A DNA stretch of 64,000 bases from Bradyrhizobium commune (GCF_015624505.1 NZ_CP061379.1:2356001-2420000); one strand, 5' to 3'; positions 1 through 8,812 are shown, counted from the stretch's first letter. The notes: generated by a model from the letters alone, not told the origin. Translations and numbers: made by a program.

Positions 1-10
1 ACAGGGAGAG

Positions 11-40
11 TTGACATCGTTCCTGTTTTGTTCAATTAAT
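11..40 (+). promoter_or_regulatory. Putative sigma-70 promoter
   Basis: A perfect TTGACA lies at 11-16 and an AT-rich -10-like stretch (ATTAAT at 35-40) follows with an 18-base spacer. It would drive the membrane-protein gene starting near 73. Seen by eye only; the -10 element is imperfect. Confidence 0.35.
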
Positions 41-72
41 GCCCTGATGTCCATTATGTTTGTCTTGGGAAG

Positions 73-723
73 TTGGAGAGGTTTCGGTTGAGCAGTGATC
101 AGGAGCAGTCGGCGCCAGCAACGTCTGGCGGAGAGATGTTCCGACGTCCGCCCTGGCTGACCTGTGCGTTCGCTGCCGTGACTTTGGCGAGCCTGGCTGG
201 CCAGGAATTCCTGACGTATCTCCAGCCTGAGGCGGCCGGCTGGCTCCTTTGGCTCGGTGTCGCGTGTATCGCCATCACCGTCGTATGGCTCATCATCTGC
301 GCGTTCATTCGGAAGCCGCGAAGTGCGCCGGTCCTCCTCGCCACTTTGCTGGTTTTTTTTGTTCCCTATCTTTTCGAGCGCGAAAATGCCCCTTGGCTCA
401 CGTCACAGGGATTCCGCCTCCAGGCTTCGCCACTCGAGCAGTATCTGAAGGGGTGCCGGTTGGTCGAGTTCAACGAAGCGGGGGGCACCCAGGCCATGGG
501 CTTTTGTGAGAGGCGTGAATTCGGCTATTCGCTCAACACGCAGTTCGACAGTGTCTTCTACGATTCAACGGGAGGAATTCAGAAGCCGGAACGACGAACA
601 CCGGAATGGACGCAAGCTTGGCATGATCTCGAGACCGCTGACATTGGCCTGATCCGGACTTGCGGAGGAGCGCTTCGTCTCGTCGATCATTTTTACCGTG
701 TTTGTACTGCTTATGGAATGTGA
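73..723 (+). CDS. Hypothetical membrane protein, prophage region
   Basis: Encodes 216 aa that I do not recognise. Two or three hydrophobic segments lie roughly at residues 28-45, 55-78 and 87-101, followed by a soluble C-terminal half of about 110 residues with several cysteines. That suggests a membrane-anchored protein with a folded extracytoplasmic or cytoplasmic domain. The frame opens with TTG at 73, but a GGGAAG directly abuts it. ATG at 136 (residue 22, preceded by GGCGGAG) is an equally good start. It has its own promoter-like sequence and lies just before an apparent effector-like gene, so it may be phage cargo. Function unknown. Confidence 0.6.
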   Translation: MERFRLSSDQEQSAPATSGGEMFRRPPWLTCAFAAVTLASLAGQEFLTYLQPEAAGWLLWLGVACIAITVVWLIICAFIRKPRSAPVLLATLLVFFVPYLFERENAPWLTSQGFRLQASPLEQYLKGCRLVEFNEAGGTQAMGFCERREFGYSLNTQFDSVFYDSTGGIQKPERRTPEWTQAWHDLETADIGLIRTCGGALRLVDHFYRVCTAYGM

Positions 724-754
724 ACAGTAATCCTGGAGACGATGGACCAATTTG

Positions 755-1645
755 ATGGCTGAACGGACATTCTATGCCGGCGCAATACGCAACGAGAAGG
801 GCAGAGACATCGTGGCCGGCTTCGCGCCGGCCAAATTTTTGATGCGCGACGGCGCCTATGTCGTGGACCCGATCCCGGGCGGCTCTCAAGGTTTTGCGCT
901 CTATTCTGACGACCGCGGGAACAACAGGACCGAAGGAAGGATTGCAAACCCGAACAACTACCTCATGGTGCCCGCGAACTATGACGAGCAGAAAGCGAAA
1001 GCTTTTGCCGCGGTCATCACCCAAAAGTGGAACACGGTCCATCCTGGTGGTGATGACACCGGACTGACCGGACCAAGCGAGGCGCTCATGGCGATGACGC
1101 AAGCCTTCAGGCGTGGTGGTCCGCAGGACTTGCAGCGACATCCGCAATGGGGCGTTCCAAACGGCCTCTTCGTACCTGCCTTTACTAGCAGCGCTTCGAA
1201 CCATCTGGGATATGTCATGGCGCAAACACCCATTCCAATGGTTGCTGCCGAAGTCGGTGGAGGGACTTCAAATCGACTGGGCGCGATTCAAAAATTGATC
1301 GGTTCGATCATCAACGAAAACCGGAGGAATACGGGCGGGGTCAAGCCGCCGCCGCCAAATACCGATACGAGCGGGCCCTACGGCCTTTCCCAACAGAACC
1401 ATGCCAACATGGTTCAAGGTTATGAATACGGGAGCCGTAGCAATGCTCCGCCGTCCGCATTCGAGGATTACGGCCGTGACGCGCGACCACGCGGTGCCGC
1501 CGCGGTTATCGGCGCCGGCAATGGTATCGCGCCTTTCACCGGATCGCTTGCCGGCGTGAACTCCGACGAGCTGACGCCGCCGGACTGGCCTCCTGCGACC
1601 ACGGCTCCTGTACGCTATCTCAGTTCGTACAGAGTGCGACCGTAG
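755..1645 (+). CDS. Hypothetical prophage-associated protein, probably C-terminally frameshifted
   Basis: Encodes 296 aa from ATG 755 (a TTG at 752 is also in frame). The N-terminal 200 residues look like one globular domain with no signal peptide. A Pro/Gly-rich linker follows, then a C-terminal stretch reading TPPDWPP...PVRYLS. I associate that motif with a recurrent tail motif of Rhizobiales phage-associated proteins. After RYLS the frame ends within about nine residues, while another frame stays coding-like from about 1615 to 1824, so the original protein was probably about 60 residues longer. The gene sits between a membrane protein and the capsid gene. A toxin or effector role is possible but unproven. 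Confidence 0.55.
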   Translation: MAERTFYAGAIRNEKGRDIVAGFAPAKFLMRDGAYVVDPIPGGSQGFALYSDDRGNNRTEGRIANPNNYLMVPANYDEQKAKAFAAVITQKWNTVHPGGDDTGLTGPSEALMAMTQAFRRGGPQDLQRHPQWGVPNGLFVPAFTSSASNHLGYVMAQTPIPMVAAEVGGGTSNRLGAIQKLIGSIINENRRNTGGVKPPPPNTDTSGPYGLSQQNHANMVQGYEYGSRSNAPPSAFEDYGRDARPRGAAAVIGAGNGIAPFTGSLAGVNSDELTPPDWPPATTAPVRYLSSYRVRP

Positions 1646-1851
1646 ACGACGCGTTCGCGTCGACGCCGCCCTCACGCACCGCGTGGGCTCCCGGCGACCT
1701 AGTCTCGACATTCCAGACCGGACCTGTTCTCGGCGCGACCGGTGGAGCGAGATCGCAAAGTCGAAAATCAAACGCGAAGGCCTGGGCGTACCAACGGCAG
1801 TACGATGTTCTGCACGTCAGGTGACGCTCGGCTTCTCTCAGGGAAACACAG

Positions 1852-2814
1852 ATGACACTACCGGCTTCAACTTTCGTGACCTATTCCGCGGTCGGCAACC
1901 GCGAAGACCTCAGCGATATGATCTATCGCATCGACCCGGTCGACACGCCGTTCATGAGCGGCGTCGACAAGGAGAAGGCGGCTGCCGTCAATCACGAATG
2001 GCAGACGCAGGCCCTTGCCGCGGCCGATAACACCAACGCCCAGCTCGAGGGCGACGACCCCAACACCAACACGACCACGCCGACCGTCCGGCTCGGCAAT
2101 CTCTGCCAGATCTCCTACAAGGTCGCGCGTGTCTCGGGCACGCAGCAGGCGGTCGATCACGCCGGCCGCGACAACGAGCTCGCCTACCAGGAGATGCTGA
2201 AAGGTCTCGAGCTCAAGCGCGACCTCGAAACCATCCTGTGCGGCACCAACCAGGCCAAGGTGGTCGGCAACACGACGACGCCGCGGAAGAGTGCGTCCGT
2301 CCTCTCCTGGATCTTCTCGAACACCTCGAAAGGCACGGCAGGCGGTGCTGCGGACCCGGCGGCTGCCGACGGCACCGGCACGCGAACGGACGGCACCCAG
2401 CTCGCCTTCACCGAGGTGCGGCTTAAGACCGTGCTGTCCGCGATCTGGGGCAACGGCGGCAAGCCCGGTACCATCATGACCGGCGCCTTCAACAAGCAGG
2501 TGTTTTCGACCTTCACCGGTCGCTCCACCGCGATCGAGGAGTCGAAGTCGAAGAAGATCGTCGCGTCGGTCGATGCCTATGAGTCCGATTTCGGCAAGCT
2601 CAAGGTGCTCGCCAATCGCTTCCAGCGCCCGCGCGACGTGCTGGTGCTCGAGCTCGACAAATGGGCAGTGGCCTATCTCAATGGCCGCAACATGATCTCG
2701 ATCCCGCTGGCCAAGACCGGCGATTCCGATCGCCGCCAGATCCTGGCGGAATACACCCTGGTTTCTCGCAACGAGAAGGCCTCCGGCGGCGTGTTCGACA
2801 ACACCACGTCCTGA
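1852..2814 (+). CDS. Phage major capsid protein (DUF5309 / SU10 type)
   Basis: Encodes 320 aa. The N-terminus (TFVTYSAVGNREDLSD, then an IDPVDTPFM motif) and the later sequence are typical of the DUF5309/SU10 major capsid family, which builds the icosahedral head of C3-type podoviruses. Length matches the family. The central 150-190 region is Gly/Ala/Thr-rich, as in a surface-exposed loop. It begins with ATG after CAGGGAAAC and is followed by a strong hairpin terminator (2841-2871), consistent with high capsid expression. Downstream genes supply small head proteins and the SU10-type adaptor, which agrees with the assignment. Confidence 0.85.
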   Translation: MTLPASTFVTYSAVGNREDLSDMIYRIDPVDTPFMSGVDKEKAAAVNHEWQTQALAAADNTNAQLEGDDPNTNTTTPTVRLGNLCQISYKVARVSGTQQAVDHAGRDNELAYQEMLKGLELKRDLETILCGTNQAKVVGNTTTPRKSASVLSWIFSNTSKGTAGGAADPAAADGTGTRTDGTQLAFTEVRLKTVLSAIWGNGGKPGTIMTGAFNKQVFSTFTGRSTAIEESKSKKIVASVDAYESDFGKLKVLANRFQRPRDVLVLELDKWAVAYLNGRNMISIPLAKTGDSDRRQILAEYTLVSRNEKASGGVFDNTTS

Positions 2815-2840
2815 GCGATCAAGATCCTTCATCTCATCTC

Positions 2841-2871
2841 GGGGCGGCCTTCGGGTCGCCCCTCATTTTTT
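2841..2871 (+). terminator. Rho-independent terminator after the capsid gene
   Basis: A 9-bp GC stem (GGGGCGGCC / GGTCGCCCC, one G-T wobble) with a TTCG tetraloop is followed by CTCA and six T. It lies between the capsid stop and the next start at 2883, so it probably attenuates rather than fully stops transcription. Confidence 0.75.
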
Positions 2872-2882
2872 GGAGACCCAAG

Positions 2883-3245
2883 ATGCCGCTTCCCGGCAAT
2901 CGCCCTCTCAATACCGCCGATCTTACCGCCTATACGCCATCGTGCGGTGCCAGCCCCGTCGCTGCCTATGTCCGCGCTCCCTTCCGTTGCCGCGTGCTGA
3001 AAGTCACCGGCATTCTCGGCGGCGCTCTCACCACCACCGATGGAACGATCACCGTGTCGGCCAATGCGGTGACGCTTGCGACGTTCGCCGTGCCGCAGGC
3101 GGGGTCCGCCGCCGGCCAGCTGTTCTCGGTCGTTCCGCCGTCGCCGACCTATCTCAACGAGGACGACGTGATCGTGCTGACGCCCTCGGGCGCCGCAGGC
3201 GCGGCCATTCCGATGCATTTCTCGATCTCAGTGAGGACCGCCTGA
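2883..3245 (+). CDS. Small phage head-region protein
   Basis: Encodes 120 aa starting at ATG 2883, directly behind the capsid terminator with a GGAG at 2872-2875. The sequence is beta-rich with many Ala, Thr and Val and two cysteines near the start, and it has no membrane segment. Its place between capsid and adaptor, and its small size, suit a head decoration or completion protein, but I recognise no family motif. It is tightly followed by the next gene one base after its stop. Confidence 0.65.
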   Translation: MPLPGNRPLNTADLTAYTPSCGASPVAAYVRAPFRCRVLKVTGILGGALTTTDGTITVSANAVTLATFAVPQAGSAAGQLFSVVPPSPTYLNEDDVIVLTPSGAAGAAIPMHFSISVRTA

Positions 3246-3246
3246 C

Positions 3247-3558
3247 ATGCCGTTCTTCTCCAAGCAAAACTCCTCGCGCATCGGCCCGACCCAGACGATT
3301 GCCTATGACGGCAGTGTCGGCGCCACCAACGCGTTCGGCACGGAGACCTACCAGATCCGCCTGGTCGCCAATTCCGGCTGTAGCTACCGCATCGGCGACG
3401 GCGTCCAGACCGCGACCATTTCAGATCCCTACCTCCCGGCCAACGTCGTTGAATACGTCACGGTGAGCCCCGGCCAGCGCATCGCCGCGTTGAAGGCGGC
3501 CACCAACGGCTTGGTCACGGCGACAGCCGGCACGCTGTGGGTCACGGAGCTGTCGTGA
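3247..3558 (+). CDS. Small phage structural protein
   Basis: Encodes 103 aa that are beta-rich and Thr/Gly-rich. The middle (YRIGDGVQTA, then VEYVTVSPGQRIAALKA) resembles a small beta-sandwich of the kind found in head or tail accessory proteins. The ATG follows the previous stop by one base, and its own stop overlaps the ATG of the next gene. Translational coupling within the head-protein operon is therefore likely. No specific family is recognised. Confidence 0.6.
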   Translation: MPFFSKQNSSRIGPTQTIAYDGSVGATNAFGTETYQIRLVANSGCSYRIGDGVQTATISDPYLPANVVEYVTVSPGQRIAALKAATNGLVTATAGTLWVTELS

Positions 3559-3890
3559 TGGAGGGCGTCCTGATCCGACCTCATCTCGACAGCAATGGCC
3601 GCGACCTCGCGATCGAGCATGTTCAAGACGTCGCTCCGATCCTGGAATGGAATAGTCGGGCGCGCGGTGACGAGCAGCACGGCGAATGGGGGCGGCACGT
3701 CGCCCGCATTCCCAACGTCATCTACGTCCAATGGCTCAACGAGGAACATGCCAAGGGCAACACCTCGCTGCGGCTGTTCACGCCTGAATTCGACGCGATC
3801 GTGCAGAGGAAACTCGACGATCCCGAATGGGCCTATTTGCGAACCGATAGGCCCAAATTGCAGGCCGGCTGGTCAGCGGAGCTCTCGTGA
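3558..3890 (+). CDS. Hypothetical phage head/neck protein
   Basis: Encodes 110 aa. The start ATG at 3558 overlaps the upstream TGA (TGATG), which argues against an earlier in-frame start at 3537. The sequence is charged with alternating short helices, for example HGEWGRHVARIPNVIYVQWL and PEWAYLRTD, and has no signal or membrane segment. Similar small proteins are found between capsid and adaptor genes of alphaproteobacterial podoviruses; function unknown. Its end overlaps the adaptor gene by four bases. Confidence 0.6.
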   Translation: MEGVLIRPHLDSNGRDLAIEHVQDVAPILEWNSRARGDEQHGEWGRHVARIPNVIYVQWLNEEHAKGNTSLRLFTPEFDAIVQRKLDDPEWAYLRTDRPKLQAGWSAELS

Positions 3891-4540
3891 CCCAGATAAC
3901 CGACTACATTTCGCTGCAATCTGCGGTGACCGAATATCTCGCGCGCGACCAGGACACCACGCTGATCGCGCGGATCCCGACCTTCGTCCAGCTCGCGGAA
4001 GCCAAGTTCAACCGTCAGCTGTTCGTGCGGCAGATGGAGCAGCGGGCGACCGCGCTGGTTGACCTCGGATCGGACGAGCCGGAGTTCATCTCGCTGCCGT
4101 CGGACTTCCAGTCCATGCGCAGGGTTCGACTGTCGAGCGTGACTGGCAAGCCGTGCCTGGAGTTCAAGTCCGGCACGCAGATGGACGAATATCGCTTCGC
4201 GACGTCCGATATCGCCGCGCAGCCGCGTTACTTCACCGTGTTCGGCAACGAGCTGGAGCTCGCGCCGACCCCGGATGCCGCCTACACCATCGAAATGGTC
4301 TACCGGCAGAACGTGCCGGCGCTGGCGTCCGACGGCAGCAATTGGCTGCTGACCATGGCGCCGGATCTCTATCTCTACGGCGCCCTGCTGGAAACCGCGC
4401 CGTACATCAAGGAAGACGCGCGCATCCAGACCTGGGGGCTCGGCTTCACCTCGGCACTCACCGACCTCAACAATCTCGGGCTGACGTCGACCTTCAACGC
4501 GGGGCCGATGACGGTGCGCGTGTCCGGACAGGTCATCTAG
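3887..4540 (+). CDS. Phage adaptor protein (SU10 head-tail adaptor type)
   Basis: Encodes 217 aa from a GTG start that overlaps the preceding stop. The N-terminal helix set (LQSAVTEYLARDQD, IPTFVQLAEAKFNRQL) and the middle (LPSDFQSMRRV, then YFTVFGNELELAPTPD) match the SU10-type adaptor family. This protein forms the ring that joins the portal to the tail of podoviruses. Length fits the family. The position two genes after the capsid is as expected and supports a podovirus-like virion. Confidence 0.75.
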   Translation: MTQITDYISLQSAVTEYLARDQDTTLIARIPTFVQLAEAKFNRQLFVRQMEQRATALVDLGSDEPEFISLPSDFQSMRRVRLSSVTGKPCLEFKSGTQMDEYRFATSDIAAQPRYFTVFGNELELAPTPDAAYTIEMVYRQNVPALASDGSNWLLTMAPDLYLYGALLETAPYIKEDARIQTWGLGFTSALTDLNNLGLTSTFNAGPMTVRVSGQVI

Positions 4541-4549
4541 GAGGCGATC

Positions 4550-4981
4550 ATGGCAAGCTTCAACAAGTTCTATTGCTTCGTGCAGGACGTCGCCAACGCG
4601 CTGCACGACATGAAGACCGGTACAGCGCAGGTGTACAAGATCTATCTGACCAATACGGCGCCGGTCGTCACCAACACCGTCTACAACACGCCGGCGGATC
4701 TTGCGGCCGGCAACGGTTACACCGCGGGCGGCAACAGCGTCGGTACCATCACCGGCGCGCAGACGACCGGCACGTTCAAGTTCGTCGGCGGAAGCGACCC
4801 GTCATGGACGGCGTCGGGCGGTTCGATCGGACCGTTTCAATACGCGGTGCTCTACAATTCGACGTCGTCGACCAAGCCGCTGATCGGCTGGTGGGACTAT
4901 GGCACCGCCATCACGCTCACGAACGGCAACACCTTCACCGTCGATCTCGATCAGACCAACGGCATTTTGACGATCACCTGA
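4550..4981 (+). CDS. Phage structural protein, tail region
   Basis: Encodes 143 aa starting at ATG after GGAGGCGATC. The N-terminal 25 residues (NKFYCFVQDVANALHDMK) are followed by a beta-rich Gly/Thr/Asn region typical of phage tail or baseplate accessory proteins. The pattern matches small proteins that sit between the adaptor and fibre genes in alphaproteobacterial prophages. The precise role is not recognised. It ends one base before the next start. Confidence 0.6.
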   Translation: MASFNKFYCFVQDVANALHDMKTGTAQVYKIYLTNTAPVVTNTVYNTPADLAAGNGYTAGGNSVGTITGAQTTGTFKFVGGSDPSWTASGGSIGPFQYAVLYNSTSSTKPLIGWWDYGTAITLTNGNTFTVDLDQTNGILTIT

Positions 4982-4982
4982 C

Positions 4983-5816
4983 ATGGCAGCTTTTCTCGAC
5001 GTTTGCAGGTTCACGCCATCGGCCGGCGGCACCGCGGACTGGACTTACGCCGCCGCTGTCACGGGCTATCAGAGCCCGGCCGCAGCCGGCGTGGTCAACG
5101 GCCGGCTCTACAAATATCGCGCGGAAAGTGCGGATCTCAGCCAGTGGGAGGTGGGTGAGGGGGCTTACAACACCTCGACCGGCGTCCTGGCGAGGACGAC
5201 CGTGCTGTTCAACTCGTCGGGCACCACGGCGAAGATCAGTTTCTCAGCGACACCGCAGGTCGCCGTCGTTGCGCTCAAGGAGGATCTGATCTCGGTCGAG
5301 GAGAGCAACAGCTTCACGACCACGCAGCAGGCGCAGGCGCGCAACAATATCGGCGTGACGGCGATCGGCGCGGCCAACGTCGGTCAGATCCCTGGCACGA
5401 CCGGAACGACGCAACCGTCGGCCGGAAATGTCGGCGAGACGATCACCATCAATTCCACGCTCTCGTTCGGCGGTTCCGGTGTCACTGGAAATGTCGGGAG
5501 CGCGAGTCTCGCGCCCGGCGTCTACGACGTGACGATCATGGGAACGTTCGGCGGACCCGGCGGCACGACGTCGTCCGACTGGCTTCTTGCTTTCGGCACC
5601 ACCAGCGCGTCAGTGAGCTCGAGTCAGGCCATCCAGCTTCACGAGCGCATCAGCAATTCGTCGCCGCTCGCCGACATGTCGATCGTGATGACGTCAGCCT
5701 CGGTCCGCATCACGGTCGCGAGCACCACGACCTATTATCTCTGTGCTCAAGCCGCTTACGCCGGGGCCGGCGGCTATGGTGTTCAGGGCCAGGCCTATAT
5801 CCGGCGCGCGAGTTAG
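4983..5816 (+). CDS. Phage tail fibre-like protein
   Basis: Encodes 277 aa. The first 110 residues form a conserved fibre N-terminal module (ADWTYAAAVTGYQSPAAAGVVNGRLYKYRAES). It leads into QARNNIGVTAIGAAN, a short collagen/fibre hinge motif seen where tail fibres start their receptor-binding part. The C-terminal 140 residues are a Ser/Thr/Gly-rich beta domain with a hydrophobic end. This is probably a distal tail protein. The following small gene may be its assembly partner. Confidence 0.65.
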   Translation: MAAFLDVCRFTPSAGGTADWTYAAAVTGYQSPAAAGVVNGRLYKYRAESADLSQWEVGEGAYNTSTGVLARTTVLFNSSGTTAKISFSATPQVAVVALKEDLISVEESNSFTTTQQAQARNNIGVTAIGAANVGQIPGTTGTTQPSAGNVGETITINSTLSFGGSGVTGNVGSASLAPGVYDVTIMGTFGGPGGTTSSDWLLAFGTTSASVSSSQAIQLHERISNSSPLADMSIVMTSASVRITVASTTTYYLCAQAAYAGAGGYGVQGQAYIRRAS

Positions 5817-5827
5817 AGAAAGAGAAC

Positions 5828-6259
5828 ATGGCATATCATCCCAAGGACTTTGTTCTCGCCCTGGCGGCCCTGCGCCCCGGCCTCGCGAGGAATATCGACT
5901 TCGAGGTGTCGGATCACGGCGATGGGCCGTTCATCTCCCGCTGGGAACGAACCGACGTGGCGCAACCGACGGCTGCCGAAGTTGCAGCGGTCGATACGGA
6001 CGCACTCCTGCAACAGCAGGTGAGGTTCGTCGCGCGCGAGATGCTGGCCCAACTGACGCCGGACGACTATGTCAGGATCCAGCTGGCGATCACGTCGAAC
6101 GCTGCGCTGGGTCTGTTGTGGGCTGCCTTGCTCGGACAGGGTGAAGCGCCGATCTCGGTCGGTTCCGATCGCTTCAGGCAGGGGTGGGCCGGCATGACGT
6201 CCGCTCTGGGGAGCGACCGTTCTCATGCCATCGCCGCCGCGATCGGCATTCTGGTCTGA
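5828..6259 (+). CDS. Small phage protein, possible tail-fibre accessory (XkdW-like)
   Basis: Encodes 143 aa. The start (HPKDFVLALAALRPGLARNIDFEVSDHGDGPFISRW) followed by PTAAEVAAVD resembles XkdW-like or fibre-associated phage proteins, which place a small N-terminal domain before a helical segment. It starts after an AGAAAGAGAA purine run and ends three bases before the next gene. Assignment is by pattern only; chaperone or structural roles are both possible. Confidence 0.5.
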   Translation: MAYHPKDFVLALAALRPGLARNIDFEVSDHGDGPFISRWERTDVAQPTAAEVAAVDTDALLQQQVRFVAREMLAQLTPDDYVRIQLAITSNAALGLLWAALLGQGEAPISVGSDRFRQGWAGMTSALGSDRSHAIAAAIGILV

Positions 6260-6262
6260 TCG

Positions 6263-6874
6263 ATGTCACTCCTCGGGTTCGATGCTGTCGGGCGCCAGGC
6301 GCTCGGGCAGCTGCCGATGCTTGGCCTGACCAATACGGTTCTGCTCACGGTCACGAGCGCCTATGCGGTCGCCGGCCAGGGCGCGGCCTTTCAGGCGGCA
6401 GCAGCCGGTGGCGCAGGCGCCTTTGCCATCTCGGGAAATGCCGCAATCTTCGGCGCCGCGCTGTCTGCCGCAGCAGGCAGTTACGTCATGTCCGGAAACG
6501 TCGCCCTGTTCAGGCGATCGCTTGCGGCAAATCCCGCTGCTTACACGGTGGGCGGAGTGCCGACGACGACCGCTCTGCGGATGTCTTCGCTGACCGGCAC
6601 GTATCTGTTCACAGGTCGCGCGACGTCGATGGCCACATCGGCCGCGTTGCGCGGGGGCAGCTATCTCGTCAACGGCAATCCCTCGAGCTCGAGCAGGGAT
6701 TTCGAAGCGTGGTTTCCGCGGCCGTTCGATTCCGACGCCTGGAGCGGCGCCGTGATCGAAGCTCAAGTCTGGACGGCGAAGGATGGTGTCACCGCCGCCT
6801 GGGTCGTGGAAGCGGAGCCGTCCGATCAATGGACGAAGACGACGATCCAACCCGAGTCTTGGACAACCGAATAA
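6263..6874 (+). CDS. Repetitive Ala/Gly-rich phage protein
   Basis: Encodes 203 aa. Residues 25-130 contain about five imperfect repeats of roughly 19-22 residues, with a Tyr or Phe before [T/V]xxG and an Ala-rich spacer, as in AYAVAGQGAAF, AFAISGNAAIF, SYVMSGNVALF and TYLFTGRATSM. The last 60 residues are acidic and tryptophan-rich. Such repeats are common in phage fibre or adhesin shafts. It precedes the beta-propeller tail gene by 14 bases. Function is inferred from position only. Confidence 0.55.
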   Translation: MSLLGFDAVGRQALGQLPMLGLTNTVLLTVTSAYAVAGQGAAFQAAAAGGAGAFAISGNAAIFGAALSAAAGSYVMSGNVALFRRSLAANPAAYTVGGVPTTTALRMSSLTGTYLFTGRATSMATSAALRGGSYLVNGNPSSSSRDFEAWFPRPFDSDAWSGAVIEAQVWTAKDGVTAAWVVEAEPSDQWTKTTIQPESWTTE

Positions 6875-6888
6875 CCGAAGGCAAAGCC

Positions 6889-8361
6889 ATGCCCCTTCTT
6901 GCCTATGGCGAATACCGCCCGGACGTCAGCGATTACGAAGGACAAGCGACGCGCAACATTCTCAACGTCATTCCGCGCGGCGACGGCTACGGACCGTTTC
7001 CGTCCTTCTCCGCCTACACCTCGGCCCTGCCGGCGCCGTGCCGCGGCGCATTCTACGCACTGAAGTCCGATGGCACGGTCGTTACCTTCGCGGGCACGAG
7101 CACCAGGCTCTATCGGCTCAACAACATCGACTTCACCTGGATAGATGTGTCCAAGGGAGGTTCGCCCTATTCGGCGCTTTCGGCCACAGCGCAATGGCAG
7201 TTCGCCCAGACCGGGAACTTCGTCTTCGCGACGCAGGCCAATGCGGTGTTGCAGGTTTTCGATCTCTCGTCGTCGACGGCTTTTGTCGACGCGCTGGGGA
7301 CGCCGCCACAGGCGGCCTATATCAGCGTGGTCGGACGCTTCCTGGTGCTGTCCGGACTATTGTCGACGCCGTATCGGATCCAGTGGTCCGGGCTGAACAA
7401 TTTCAACGCGTCCGACAGCTGGACCAGCGGCATCAAATCGTCCGACTTCCAGGACTTTCCGGATGGCGGCATCGTTCGTGGTGTCGCCGGGGGCGAGTCC
7501 GGCATCGTGTTCCAGGACCAGGCGATCCGCCGCATGTCCTATGTGCCGGGGTCGCCGATCATCTTCCAGATCGATCGCATCACCCAGGACAAGGGGCTCT
7601 ACGCGCCGTACTCGATCATCCGTGCCGGCGAGCGCATCTTCTTTTACGCAGGGCAAGGCTTTCACAAGATCGAGCCGGGCGGCGTGCCGGAGCAGATCGG
7701 ACGCGAGAAGGTGGATCGCACGTTTCTCGCCGATCTCGACAAGGGCAATCTGCAACTCTTCATCGGCGCGGCCGACCCGCGCTCGACGCGCGTGTACTGG
7801 GCCTACAAGTCGGTGTCGGGCACGGTCGGCGCGTTCGACAAGCTGCTCGGCTACGATTTTGTGCTCGATCGCTTCTTTCCGGTTGCGGTGACGGGAGAGT
7901 ATCTGCTCGGCATCTCGCAGACCGGGCTTACGCTGGAAAATCTCGATAGCATCTCGTCGTCGCTCGATGCGCTGACGCTGAGCCTGGATGCCTATGCCAC
8001 CGCCGTGCAGCCCGAGATCGCGCAATTTTCGAATGGTCACGTGCTGGGCTTCTTTCGCGGTCCCAACCTCGAGGCAACGCTGGAAAGCTCGGAACAAGGC
8101 ACGGACGAGAACCGCATCACCATTCGCGGCTTCCGCCCGGTGACTGACGCCGCGACGTTGTTCGGCTCGGCGTCCTGGCGCGATACGCCGTCCGCCGCGG
8201 CGACGCCAGGCGCGGAGGTGCTGGTCAACGCGCGGACCGGGCGATGCGACCTCAGGCGCGACACCCGCTATTCGCGCTTCAAGGTGCGCATCCCCGCGGC
8301 GACGTCGTGGTCGTTCTGCGCCGGCATCGTTCCCGATCTTACACCCAGCGGCACGCTATGA
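6889..8361 (+). CDS. Phage tail protein, beta-propeller (nozzle-like)
   Basis: Encodes 490 aa. ATG 6889 is preceded by CCGAAGGC; the open frame runs further upstream but that part is a shadow of the preceding gene. The N-terminus (Y.PD..DYEG.ATRN..NVIPR..GYGPFPS) and repeating blade motifs (TVVTFAGTSTRLYRL, WQFAQTGNFVFATQ, VVGRFLVLSG, IIRAGERIFFYAG) fit the propeller-shaped tail or nozzle proteins of podovirus-like alphaproteobacterial phages. It ends in an ATGA overlap with the next gene. The family is well known in prophages, but its biochemical role is inferred. Confidence 0.7.
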   Translation: MPLLAYGEYRPDVSDYEGQATRNILNVIPRGDGYGPFPSFSAYTSALPAPCRGAFYALKSDGTVVTFAGTSTRLYRLNNIDFTWIDVSKGGSPYSALSATAQWQFAQTGNFVFATQANAVLQVFDLSSSTAFVDALGTPPQAAYISVVGRFLVLSGLLSTPYRIQWSGLNNFNASDSWTSGIKSSDFQDFPDGGIVRGVAGGESGIVFQDQAIRRMSYVPGSPIIFQIDRITQDKGLYAPYSIIRAGERIFFYAGQGFHKIEPGGVPEQIGREKVDRTFLADLDKGNLQLFIGAADPRSTRVYWAYKSVSGTVGAFDKLLGYDFVLDRFFPVAVTGEYLLGISQTGLTLENLDSISSSLDALTLSLDAYATAVQPEIAQFSNGHVLGFFRGPNLEATLESSEQGTDENRITIRGFRPVTDAATLFGSASWRDTPSAAATPGAEVLVNARTGRCDLRRDTRYSRFKVRIPAATSWSFCAGIVPDLTPSGTL

Positions 8362-8672
8362 CGGCTTACGTTCCGGGCATCACCGAGACCGACCTGAAGA
8401 AGATCGTGCTCGCGATCCAGCAGCTCGCAGCCGGCAGGTCGAACGCCGTCGGCAGCGTGACGCTGGCGACGGGAGCATCCAGCACGACCGTGACGACGGC
8501 GAACTGTGCGGTTGGTTCGGTGCCGATCCTGGTGCCGGCGTCCGCGAACGCGGCGACGGAGGTCGGCAACGGCACGATGTATGTGAGCGCGGTTGCAAAC
8601 GGCACGTTCACGATTGCGCATGCGAACGCCGCGACGACGGGGCGGGTGTTTTTGTGGGCGGTGATGGGGTGA
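8358..8672 (+). CDS. Small phage tail-associated protein
   Basis: Encodes 104 aa. The ATG overlaps the previous TGA by four bases, indicating coupled translation with the propeller protein. The sequence begins with a short amphipathic helix (TETDLKKIVLAIQQLAAGR). It continues as a Thr/Ala-rich beta domain ending in hydrophobic RVFLWAVMG, a pattern seen in trimeric fibre tips. No signal peptide. Function unrecognised. Confidence 0.6.
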   Translation: MTAYVPGITETDLKKIVLAIQQLAAGRSNAVGSVTLATGASSTTVTTANCAVGSVPILVPASANAATEVGNGTMYVSAVANGTFTIAHANAATTGRVFLWAVMG

Positions 8673-8812
8673 GGGGACGCCGGAGGCGCTCCTGACGACA
8701 CGATCTAAAGACAGCAAACGTTTCGATAGTCATTTCACCTGCTGAGCTTGGCTCGGTTGCGCGCGGCAGGCCGCACTGTGCTGCGCTCTATTCAGCTTCT
8801 CGTTTTCAAATC

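Noticed and set aside
1867..2832. Long minus-strand open frame opposite the capsid gene
   Set aside because: It mirrors the codons of the capsid gene in high-GC DNA and reads as Arg/Gly/Val-rich shadow without motifs.
6184..6888. N-terminal extension of the beta-propeller tail protein
   Set aside because: The extension overlaps two other phage genes and is Arg/Ser-rich; ATG 6889 has a good ribosome site.
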